The position numbers and the translations under genes were made by a program. 28,676 nucleotides of DNA from Emiliania huxleyi CCMP1516 (Eukaryota; Haptophyta; Isochrysidales; Noelaerhabdaceae), in assembly GCF_000372725.1 (NCBI RefSeq), contig NW_005198972.1:21289-49964 (forward strand), read 5' to 3'. Under the pieces are notes generated by a model. That model saw nothing but the letters and a program-made list of their open reading frames with translations. It had not been told where the DNA came from and did no database searches. Shown piece by piece: positions 8,223 through 15,919 of the stretch (positions within the stretch are counted from its first letter, which is position 1; each line of letters starts with the position of its first letter).

Positions 8223-9139
8223 CCCCTAAACGGCTACCGAAACGGGGTGCCCGGAAGGGCGATATCACGGCGGCCTAACTGTGCCTCCGTGCGCTCGCCA
8301 CATACCCCCTGCTGCCCGAGGGTCGTGTTAGCACTTTATTGGGCACATACAGAGGCGGTGGGAAGCCACCACGTTCCCTTCAAATTTCCCGCCACCGAGC
8401 TCCGGAGCGCGCTCTGCACGAGCTCCTGGGACGCGGTTTCGTCTTTCGATCCCAGACGGTCGTCGCACGTCGGCGCCCCAGTGAGGTCCGCCGTCATAGG
8501 TGTAGCACGCTACTAGACACACTGCCTCCAAGTTGAGCGGTGGAAAATTGTGACGAAGCCACGCACCGAGGCGCCGGCGTCCCTCTGGCAATCTGCCACC
8601 GACAGCAACACGCCTTTGATCACCGGCTGCTTGCGCTCCGCATACTCTCCAGAAGCTGTTGGTTGTGTGGCTGGTGATACTTCTATCAGCCTTCCTCATG
8701 CATAATGTTGCCGTTGAGCTACGAGGCTGCAACCCGTCGTCATTTGAGTTTGCTGCCAGCCACACACAGCGCGTTCCTGCTGCACGAGAATGGTTGGACA
8801 GGTGTGAACAACACCTCGTGGGGGCGGCACCGCAGGCGTCCATTGAGGGGTCCAGGTGATAGCCCTGGGCGGACAATCCATACGCCTAGTTGGACTTCAG
8901 ATCGCCCGATCGCGTCCCGGTGAACTGACGTCGGATTTGTGACGCCGCCGCACCGCGCCGCGGCCGGGGGCCCTCCGGAGGCTGAGGATGGCCGTGGCGG
9001 ACCGAGACGAGCTCTGGGAGGTAAAGTGTCAGTGTATACATTGTAGAGACAGACCATTGTGCACAATATATCTCTCAGTCTAGCTAAGCCAGGGGAGGCT
9101 ATTCTGGGCGTCAGTACTGACAGGAACGCCGTTTAGGGG
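8223..9139 (+). mobile_element. piggyBac-like non-autonomous element (TTAA target)
   Basis: A 917-bp element with perfect 11-bp terminal inverted repeats: CCCCTAAACGG at 8223-8233 and CCGTTTAGGGG at 9129-9139. It is flanked on both sides by TTAA (8219-8222 and 9140-9143). TTAA target duplication with ends starting in CCC is the hallmark of the piggyBac superfamily. The interior has open stretches (for example minus 8328-8876), but I see no recognisable transposase motif, so it is probably a MITE-like derivative mobilised in trans. It lies inside the proposed inverted interval, 92 bp from element copy 1. Confidence 0.75.
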
Positions 9140-9219
9140 TTAATCTACACTATCTCTACCCCAACACTCTCCTGTTCTTGCGCAGAGATGTCCATTACTC
9201 TTGTTTGATGACCCGCCAC

Positions 9220-10359
9220 TCAGACCGGCCACTCCGCCGCCATCCCCCGCACCGCCTTTGCGAGGGCGAGCCGGTTCGTCCCCGGCATCGACTTGACCAG
9301 CCAGCCGAGCATCCTCCGGTGGTCGCGGCCGCGCTGCGCCCACGCCCTCTCGAGCTCGTCGTACGTGCCGATGCCCTTGCTGTTCAGCTTTTTCGAGAGC
9401 GCCGGCCCGATGCCAGCCACGCGCTCGAGCGAATCTGCGCCGCCCCCGCGCGGGGTCGACGGCCGCCGAGCAGCCCGCGACGCGTCGCCCGCCCCGCTGC
9501 TGGAGGGTGCTGCTGGTGCGGTCCTCGTGGCGGGCTCGAGCCCGTAGCCGCGGTACTGCAGGTGCGCCTGGAAGGGCGCGAGGGAGGGCTGCCCCGCGGT
9601 CGCCGCCGAGGCGGCCCACGCCGCGCTGGCCGCGTCGGCGCCCTGCTCCTCGATCAGCCAGCGCCACACCCGCGCCAGCGCCTCGGCGTCGACCAGCGCG
9701 TCGTGGGCGCCCTCCAGCGCGCCGCCGCGGGGAGAGGCTCGCTCGAAGAGGGCTCCGAGCGTGAAGGGGCCGGGTGCGCCCCGGGTGTAGCGCGGCCGGG
9801 GCCGCAGCGCGGCGCGCGCCAGCGGCAACGTGTCGACAAAGGCCGCCCGAGGCTCGCTGAGCAGCGGCGAAGGGCCGCCAGTCGCATCGCGCACGCAGCG
9901 CCGCAGGATCGGGACGTCAAACCGGTCGCCGTTGTGCGCCGACCAGACGAGCGGCCGCGTCTCGCTGACCAGCGTCTCGCGGAGCCAGCCCTCGAAGGTT
10001 GCCCACACCTCTGCGAACGGCCGCGCACCTCGCTCTGCCAGCAGCTGCTTGGTGATGCCGGTGACCGCGGAGGCGCCCGGATCGATCTCGCATTGCGGCA
10101 TCACAAACTCGCAGAAGCTGGCGCCGCCCTCTCTCCGCGAGTTGGCCACGACGCACGCAAACTGGACGATCTCCGCCTCGTCCGTATTGAGACCGGTCGT
10201 CTCGAGGTCAAAGGCGAGGCCGGCGACCCACTCCTGCTGCGGCAAAGTCGCCAAGACTCTGCAGCGGCGCGAGAGGAGGCGCTGATGCCGCACCGGTGCG
10301 GCACGAACAGCGCGGCAGCGCGACCAGGACGACGCGAGGAGGGCGAACAGAGTCGTCAT
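9220..10359 (-). CDS. DEDDh (DnaQ-like) 3'-5' exonuclease with C-terminal helix-hairpin-helix
   Basis: A 379-aa protein from the ATG at 10359. Residues 1-40 (MTTLFALLASSWSRCRAVRA...) are hydrophobic then Arg-rich with no acids, like a mitochondrial or plastid presequence. The exonuclease domain shows motif I FDLETTG (D51/E53), motif II SAHNGDRFD (D148) and motif III GAHDALVDAEAL (H219, D224). All metal ligands of the DEDDh class (DnaQ, TREX, exonuclease X) are present. A Ser/Ala/Pro-rich linker leads to a helix-hairpin-helix-like segment LERVAGIGPALSKKLNSKGI (~311-341), predicted to bind DNA. It would remove 3'-terminal nucleotides from DNA (or RNA) in an organelle or the nucleus. An in-frame ATG at 10446 would add 29 residues and spoil the presequence, so the second ATG was chosen. 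The gene is divergent from TANGO2. Confidence 0.8.
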   Translation of the reverse strand: MTTLFALLASSWSRCRAVRAAPVRHQRLLSRRCRVLATLPQQEWVAGLAFDLETTGLNTDEAEIVQFACVVANSRREGGASFCEFVMPQCEIDPGASAVTGITKQLLAERGARPFAEVWATFEGWLRETLVSETRPLVWSAHNGDRFDVPILRRCVRDATGGPSPLLSEPRAAFVDTLPLARAALRPRPRYTRGAPGPFTLGALFERASPRGGALEGAHDALVDAEALARVWRWLIEEQGADAASAAWAASAATAGQPSLAPFQAHLQYRGYGLEPATRTAPAAPSSSGAGDASRAARRPSTPRGGGADSLERVAGIGPALSKKLNSKGIGTYDELERAWAQRGRDHRRMLGWLVKSMPGTNRLALAKAVRGMAAEWPV

Positions 10360-10811
10360 TCGCGTCGGAGGCGGCGCTGAGTTCGACGAGGGCCTTGTGT
10401 GATGACGAGAAACGGGGCTCCGCACTGTCCCGACGCGTTCCTTCATCTTTTTCAGTGTACTTTTTTAGCTTACTGGGAGAAAAGAGAGAGGGGGTTGTGT
10501 TCTCTAGGCCCCCTCTCTCTCTCAGTGTATGTAGCTCTTACGTACATTCCCGTAGGAACTCTTTTTGGGTTGCGCGTGTTCTTTCTTTTTTTACTTTGCA
10601 CGGGACTGGCGCGCACACAAAAGCTTTTGCGCAGCAACCCGCGGCCGGGCAACACTTTAAAAAAATAGAATTATTCTTCTTTTCCGGCTGGGCGGCGATG
10701 GCCATGACGCACCGAACGACCTAGCCACTGTGGGCTGGTACGCTGTCGTCCGCGGACGTGCGCGCAGAGGACTAGTCGAGACAAGGAGGCGTTCCCTTGC
10801 TCACTCCATCC
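10360..10811. promoter_or_regulatory. Divergent promoter region (exonuclease / TANGO2-like)
   Basis: The 452 bp between two divergently transcribed starts must contain both promoters. It is markedly richer in T and A than the genes, with runs of T (10456-10465, 10585-10592) and A (10661-10667), and CT-rich tracts near 10500-10525. No TATA box or known element can be assigned. Confidence 0.4.
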
Positions 10812-11813
10812 ATGTGCATACTCGCGCTCGCGCTCGAGAGCCACCCTGACTTCCCTCTGATTCTCCTCTTCAACCGCGACGAGCGCTTTGACCGCGAGAC
10901 TGAGCCGGTCGCGCCGCACGAGGACGGCTGCGTACACGCGACCGACGTCGAAGCGGGCGGCACGTGGATGTCGATCAACTCGCACACGGGAGCGCTCGCG
11001 GCCCTCACCAACGTTCGCTGCGCCGGCCCGACTGGCCGCCCTCTCGAGTCGCGCGGCGTCCTCGTCCGCAGGGCCGTGCTCGGCGAGGCGTGGGTGGCGC
11101 TGCACTCCAACGCGTACGCCTGCTTCAACATGCTGTGGGGCACGCTCCGCGCCGACGGGGCGAGTGAGCTCCGGCTGAGCGCCTGCGCGCCCTCGTCAGA
11201 GGGCGACTTTGCAGTGAGCACGACGGAGCTGCGGGTCGAGAGGGGCCGCGCCGCCGTCCTCACCAAGACCAACGACGCGAGCGGCCAGATGACGGGCCCG
11301 GCGTCGGCGGCGGGCTCCGACGCGGCGTGGCCAAAGGCGGCGTGGCTGCAGCAGGAGGTGGCGCGGCGGCTCGAGGGGGCGCGCCCAAAGTGCGCCGGCA
11401 GGGCGGGCGCGGAGGAGCTGCTGCGGCTCCTGATGCCCGCCATGAGCACCTCGGCGCTGGCCGGCGCCGCCGCAGAGGCGGCCGAGGCCGCGCGCGGCGT
11501 GCACTCGCACCACGCGGCCTGGTCCGAGCGGCGGCTGCAAGCGGCGCCCTTCATCACGCCCTTTGACAACCACGCCGGCCCCGAGCCCGCCGCGGTGGGG
11601 AGCCACGCGCCCGGGTACGCGCCCTCGTGGTACGGCACGGTCTCCCAGACGGCGTGGCTGCTGAGCAAGAGCGAGGCGTGCGTGTGGGTGGCCTACCGCG
11701 AGACTGCGCGGCCGCGGGGCGATATGACGCACGGCGCGGGCGGCACCGAGCCCGCGGCGGTGGGCGAGCACGGGCCGTGGCGGTGGCAGAGGGTGCCGCT
11801 GCCACGGACGTAG
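10812..11813 (+). CDS. TANGO2: TANGO2/NRDE-family protein
   Basis: A 333-aa protein starting MCILALALESHPDFPLILLF followed by NRDERFDRETEPVAPHEDG. Family hallmarks: Cys at position 2, the NRDE signature (about residues 21-24), GGTWMSINSHTGALAALTNV (~48-67), RPLESRG (~75-81) and the C-terminal SWYGTVSQTAWLLSKSEAC block. The family usually runs about 250-280 aa; the extra length is Ala-rich insertions (~170-240). TANGO2 proteins have been linked to ER/Golgi organisation and to haem movement from membranes. The fold resembles Ntn hydrolases, but no enzymatic reaction is settled. The ATG at 10812 is used because Cys2 is conserved; upstream in-frame sequence starts only with TTG. Apparently single-exon. 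Confidence 0.85.
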   Translation: MCILALALESHPDFPLILLFNRDERFDRETEPVAPHEDGCVHATDVEAGGTWMSINSHTGALAALTNVRCAGPTGRPLESRGVLVRRAVLGEAWVALHSNAYACFNMLWGTLRADGASELRLSACAPSSEGDFAVSTTELRVERGRAAVLTKTNDASGQMTGPASAAGSDAAWPKAAWLQQEVARRLEGARPKCAGRAGAEELLRLLMPAMSTSALAGAAAEAAEAARGVHSHHAAWSERRLQAAPFITPFDNHAGPEPAAVGSHAPGYAPSWYGTVSQTAWLLSKSEACVWVAYRETARPRGDMTHGAGGTEPAAVGEHGPWRWQRVPLPRT

Positions 11814-12145
11814 CCGGCGGCGCGACAGGCAGTGGAGCGTGCGCCAGGCGTGTGAGAGCAGGAGTGGTGGAGAGTGGTGGGGTTGTGGGCTGTGCCTGTG
11901 AGATTTGTTTGTTGGACTGGTGAATCAGATTGCGTCATCGTGGCCACAGCACACCGTGGCATTGCGCTTTGCGGGCCAGGTCTTCGGGTGAAATTCTCAA
12001 AAAGGTGCAGCACTTCTAGCCGACATCGACAAAAGTCCCTCTCTTGCCCCGCGGCGAGCGGCCCCGCCGGAGGCGAAGAAAATTTCGCCATCTAGCGCTC
12101 GCAACACATAGATTTGTGCATAAATCAACACCTCCAATCTTCGGG
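11814..12145. other. Downstream of TANGO2-like gene
   Basis: No gene seen. It contains a variant copy (12061-12085, CCGGAGGCGAAGAAAATTTC) of the motif that also marks the dispersed repeats at 12209, 21637 and 22166. Confidence 0.4.
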
Positions 12146-12990
12146 GGAGTGACGGATAAAGGCGTGCGAAAGAGCTAATGAATCCGAAAGCAGCGAATCC
12201 AAGTGATGGCCCGCCGCAGGCGAAGAAAATTTAGGGTTGGGGTTCCCCTATGCCAAAGAACTCGGAGAGGATTTCGGCGGCCGGCGTCGAGGCACAGCGG
12301 TTCGCGCTGCCTGCTCGCGCTGGTTACACCGTTGCTGTGGCCGTCTTCGTCCGTATTGTACACCGAGCTGGCGCCACAGCAGAGTACAACAACGGCTCGG
12401 ACGAACTGCTCCACGGTACTACATCATCAGAGGGCCCGGCAAGGTCCACGGCGGAGCTGGCGGTGGTGGGAGTGGTGGTAGGAACGAAGGCGCACCTGTC
12501 GGCGATTCACCGCCGTTCGTTCCCGTCTCTCAAAGCTGGTTACACCGTCGATGCGCACATCGAGGCGCTCGTGGACGAGAGAGACGTCGCCTCCTCTTTC
12601 GTCCCGGGGCACTGTTCACGCCGGAAGGCCCCGTACACTGCCAAGTACATTAGCCTTCATCTCTCCTACCGCCGGCCGGGAGTGCAGCCGCCACCAGTGA
12701 GATTGCCTCGACGTTGGCACCTGCGAAGTAATGAACAACAGGCAGTGCGTCATATGGCGCTATGATAGCCCTGCGGTGGACGTCCTCGACGCAGACGAGG
12801 CGGAGCTCATCTGCGCGGCGCAGATCGCCGACTGTCTCTCCCTCCCTGCGCGAGTGGTTGCACCACCCTGGATGAGGCATCTGGGCTGGGGCAGGGCCGT
12901 TAGTAGAGGAGGGCGACTGAGGGCGCGAGGCCGCCAATCGTCAAAGTCTGCTGCGACTGACTGTCGGTCACTGACTGAGCAATGAGCAAT
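12146..12990 (+). repeat. Dispersed repeat, copy A (inverted relative to 20880-21722)
   Basis: Largely alignable to the reverse complement of 20880-21722. Shared landmarks in order: GAGTGACGGATAAA, the motif CCGCAGGCGAAGAAAATTT (from 12214), CCAAAGAA, GCGATTCACCGCCG, GAGACGTCGCCTCCTCTTTC, GTACATTAGCCTTCATC, GCGAAGTAATGAACAAC, GACTGTCGGTC. A conserved reading block near 12757-12890 gives WRYDSPA, VLDADEAELIC and LSLPARVVAPPWMRH in both copies. Middle parts (12290-12480) diverge strongly. No transposase, no clear terminal inverted repeats and no target duplication were found, so the element class is unknown. Confidence 0.7.
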
Positions 12991-13021
12991 CGCATCGGCG
13001 GTTTCACTCACGCTCACAATC

Positions 13022-13102
13022 GGGTTACATCCAGGTCTCTGTGCGGGATGTGCTGGGGGGCTGCCCCCCAGTCGATTGCCGCATAGTTCGTCGATGTAAC
13101 CC
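13022..13102 (+). repeat. 81-bp inverted-repeat-ended hairpin sequence
   Basis: GGGTTACATC (13022-13031) is answered by GATGTAACCC (13093-13102), with an inner G6/C6 hairpin CTGGGGGGCTGCCCCCCAG near 13051-13069. It could be a very small MITE or a structured RNA element. No target duplication is seen. Confidence 0.55.
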
Positions 13103-13176
13103 TACCAGAAAGCTGTATTCACACCTACCCTTCCAAAAAAAGAAATGTCCCTGCTTTTGTCGAAGATCCGGCGGGT

Positions 13177-13647
13177 TTATCGGAGCATCACCCCTTCCAT
13201 GTACTTCACCGTCACGTAGCCACCGTTGTACTTAGCGTACTTGCCCGTAGCGCCGAGGACGGCGAAGACGTGCGTGCTCGCCGCTGTGACGGGCCGCTCT
13301 CTGGCCCTCGACCGCCTTGTCGCGTGTGGTAGTTGAACTTGTAGTTGCCTGATACGGTGAAAGAAGGGGAACATAAGTCATAAGACGTTCGACACGAGGC
13401 AGGGATTTTGCCCGCGACGGTACAGCGGCACGCAGCACGGTACCGCACGCACCTCCGAAGATGACTTGGTCCTCGGCGTCTGGTCGCCGCCGACGTCGTC
13501 GTCGTGCTCGTGGCCGTGTGATACGAGTACTTCTCGTCCCAGAGGCTGCCGAGAGGTGCGTGCCGCTGACATCGGTCGGCAAGAGGTAGGAGAGGATTGT
13601 GAAGAGGCCGCCTCCGTCGATGGCAAGCTTCGTGCCGCTTGCCGTCT
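13177..13647 (-). pseudogene. 3' part of a secreted beta-barrel protein gene (dirigent/AOC-like), frameshifted
   Basis: Adjacent to element copy 2 the minus strand reads TASGTKLAIDGGGLFTILS and LLPTDVSGTH. A one-frame-shifted stretch SLWDEKYSYHTATSTTTTS follows, then DAEDQVIFG. A GT-AG intron (13452-13349, GAG|GTGCGTGC...TATCAG|GC) joins in phase to GNYKFNYHT. After another shift comes VTAASTHVFAVLGATGKYAK, then YNGGYVTVKYMEG, and the stop at 13177-13179. The ATHVFAV-GATGKY pattern resembles the last strands of dirigent/allene-oxide-cyclase-type barrels (AVTGGTGKY). At least two frame changes outside the intron indicate decay or sequence errors. The 5' end is absent on this side of the element and plausibly lies at 6643-6790. 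Confidence 0.5.
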
Positions 13648-13648
13648 C
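13641..13648 (-). repeat. Target-site 8-mer, partner of 6842-6849
   Basis: GCCGTCTC on the plus strand, reverse complement of GAGACGGC, directly outside the left terminus of copy 2. Confidence 0.85.
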
Positions 13649-14937
13649 CTGAGCCCTGGCCTCGACACCTCGACACCAAACCTCGACACCGACTCGACAC
13701 CTCGACACCCCATGCCAACTCGACCAACTCGACACCCCTCGACACCCCTCGACACCCCTCGACACCATCTAGGCTGGGACCATGCTCGTCCGTGTCAAGG
13801 TGCCAAACTCGACACCTCGACATCCCTCGACACCGCTCGACACCGCTCGACACCTCTCGACACCGCTCGACACCGCTCGACACCGCTCGACACCACCTCG
13901 ACACCTCTGATGATCCTAACACAGCAGAGACGTAGAGAAGACCCATTTGGAGTCACAGAGTTAGAAAATCAGGGTTGCAGCAGCAATCAAACTTGGCTGG
14001 CAGTACTTTCATCCCTCAGTTGCAGCAGCCTCTTAAGTTCTAGCTCAAGTTGCAGCTCAGTTGCACCCCTGCAATGACCAATGTAGCAACCATGGCAGTA
14101 CTCACAGGTGGCCCTCAGGTGCTGCACAGCACCTTGTACAGTGGCAATGAATCCTCACACCAGTGAGCTTGTGCCATGAGTGCGGACCTGTGGTCCATTG
14201 GACCATTGCGCTTTGTGCACTGGCGACGCTGCAACGGCGACGCTGGCAGCGGCGGCGACGCTGCTGCGATGGGGTACTGTAGCCCTTGTTAGCTGCTTGG
14301 ACAGCACCTTGTGCAGTGGCAATGTCCACTGACTCATGGCACCAGCCTTGTGCCATGAGCGCTGTGGTCAGTTGCGCTTTGTGCGCCGGTGACGCTGCAG
14401 CGGCGACGCTGCTGCAGCAGCGACGCTGCTGCGGTGCTGCGCCTGCACAGCACCTTGGTGCACAGTGGCAATGACTCCCGGCACTTGATGTCCTCAAATG
14501 TCCACAGAGAGTATACTGGTTGTGCTCAGGTTGTGCTACATCAACAGGGTGCAACTGAGGCTGCAACTAAGGGATGAAACAGCTTTGCAACTGCTGCCCA
14601 ACTTTTGTTGTATGTTGATGGGCTGCAACTGCATCCACCTGCCACCTTGGACACCTCGATACCTCAGACAGACGCCTCTTGACAACACTCGACACCCGCT
14701 CGACACCCGCTCGACACCCTCGACACCCTCGACACCCTCGACACCCTCGACACCCTCGACACCCCTCGACACCCCTCGACACGGTCAAGCATGGTTTCAG
14801 CCTCGACAGGCCTCGACAGGCCTCGACAGGCCTCGAGAGGCCTGTGACAGGCCTCGACAGGCCTCGACACCTCTATCCCTCGACAGCAGCTCGACACCCT
14901 CGACACCGGGCCTCGACACCTCGACACCAGGGCTCAG
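13649..14937 (-). mobile_element. Non-autonomous TIR DNA element with subterminal minisatellites, copy 2 (inverted)
   Basis: A 1289-bp element with the same perfect termini (CTGAGCCCTGG at 13649-13659 and CCAGGGCTCAG at 14927-14937). It aligns to copy 1 in reverse complement along its length: minisatellite of CTCGACACC units (13660-13906), centre with the GCACCTTGTGCAGTGGCAATG motifs, second minisatellite (14643-14926). The inverted cores are near 13767-13801 and 14782-14812. Differences from copy 1 are mostly in unit number and scattered substitutions. No transposase. Confidence 0.85.
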
Positions 14938-14945
14938 CTCTCGGC
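14938..14945 (-). repeat. Target-site 8-mer, partner of 8131-8138
   Basis: CTCTCGGC on the plus strand, reverse complement of GCCGAGAG, directly outside the right terminus of copy 2. Confidence 0.85.
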
Positions 14946-15167
14946 ATTCTGTACAGCCTCCTTCACTTCACATCCGAAGGGCCGGGCGGGGGCTAAGAAG
15001 CACACCCAGCGGGCCAGATGATCGGTATTGGGTTGCGGGCTAGCCCTAGTTTTGGGGGTGCGCGTTCGCAGGGAAAGGGCCGAAAGTAAACACGGTCTGC
15101 GAGGGTTGGTTCTGCGCTTTTTGGGTGTCCCCTAGCCGCGGAACGCAAAACAAAACGCATCGCGGTT

Positions 15168-15520
15168 TCTAGAAATTCTACCACGACGCGATCTTTGTCA
15201 AGCGCAACAACTTCAACCTGCTGCTCCACGAGACGTTCGGCGGCGGCTTCTCGCCCACCGCCGTTCTCAAGCTGCGCCGCCTCGCGCGCAAAGTCGCGCG
15301 CGGCAGCGTTGACCGCACGGCCTACTCGCCCAAGTACTCGCTTTCTTTTATGTCCCACCATGCAGAGCGCATCTCTCTCTCTGTTGTGCGAGGCGTGAAT
15401 GAACCGCGCCATTCGCTCTCACCTGGCAACCCTGTCTGCACGTCTCGCGCGCGCGTGAACAGGCCTCCAGGCCCCAAATGACGTGTGAGTGTTAGAGTTG
15501 TGGTATTGCTAAAAATCTCG
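15168..15520 (+). repeat. Direct repeat copy 2 (pseudogene fragment)
   Basis: Copy of 4737-5097. It retains FYHDAIFVKRNNFNLLLHET and continues in one frame through VDRTAYSPKYSLSFMSHHAE, where copy 1 is frameshifted. It has its own 4-bp insertion near 15399 that changes frame before the end. It lacks the upstream gene portion, so it cannot be functional as it stands. Confidence 0.75.
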
Positions 15521-15919
15521 AAACGCCCCCTCTACTCGGAGCTAAGAAACACCAGACACGCACACGACGTACATCCTCACTCGACGTCACCCCTCAGGGC
15601 CCCTCCGTTCGGCCTCCCCGCCCCCCCATCCGAGGGTGCTCCCTTCTCCTCCCGAACCAGCGCTTTCGTATTTTCTTCTCATAACAAGCTGTGAAAACAC
15701 ATTTTGCTGCCGCAGTCGGGCTAGCGCTGTCGTCCTTGCTGCACAGGTGCTTTATCCCGATAAACACGCCCCAACCGCGCACCCCCCCCCCCCCCCGCGC
15801 GCGCCCGATCGCAGCACGCGTCGATGTCCTCCGAAAACAGAACCGCGGCCTCAAAAACATCGCTCCGTCCTCCGATGCGCGACTGTCGCTGCCACAGCAG
15901 GCCAAACAACCGCGCCACG
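15521..15919. promoter_or_regulatory. Upstream region of the SNARE gene
   Basis: No gene recognised. It holds a C-rich tract followed by alternating GC (15782-15808). The SNARE reading frame is open from about 15824, but with no homology before the ATG at 15920. Confidence 0.35.

Noticed and set aside
6860..8229. Long open frames and a possible CRISPR-like array in the GTGTCGAGG repeats
   Set aside because: The repeats are contiguous 8-10 bp minisatellite units without unique spacers of constant length. The peptides are simple repeats that are open in several frames. Eukaryotic context.
8328..8876. Minus-strand 182-residue frame as a piggyBac transposase
   Set aside because: No DDD-type catalytic motifs or Cys-rich C-terminus of piggyBac transposases could be recognised.
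9178..10380. 400-residue plus-strand open frame
   Set aside because: Antisense to the DEDDh exonuclease. Its peptide is Arg/Ala/Pro-rich with no family motif, an artefact of high GC content.
13660..14927. Repetitive Ser/Thr/Pro/Asp-rich proteins (DTPRHPSTPL type)
   Set aside because: Translations of the same minisatellite in reverse orientation within element copy 2.
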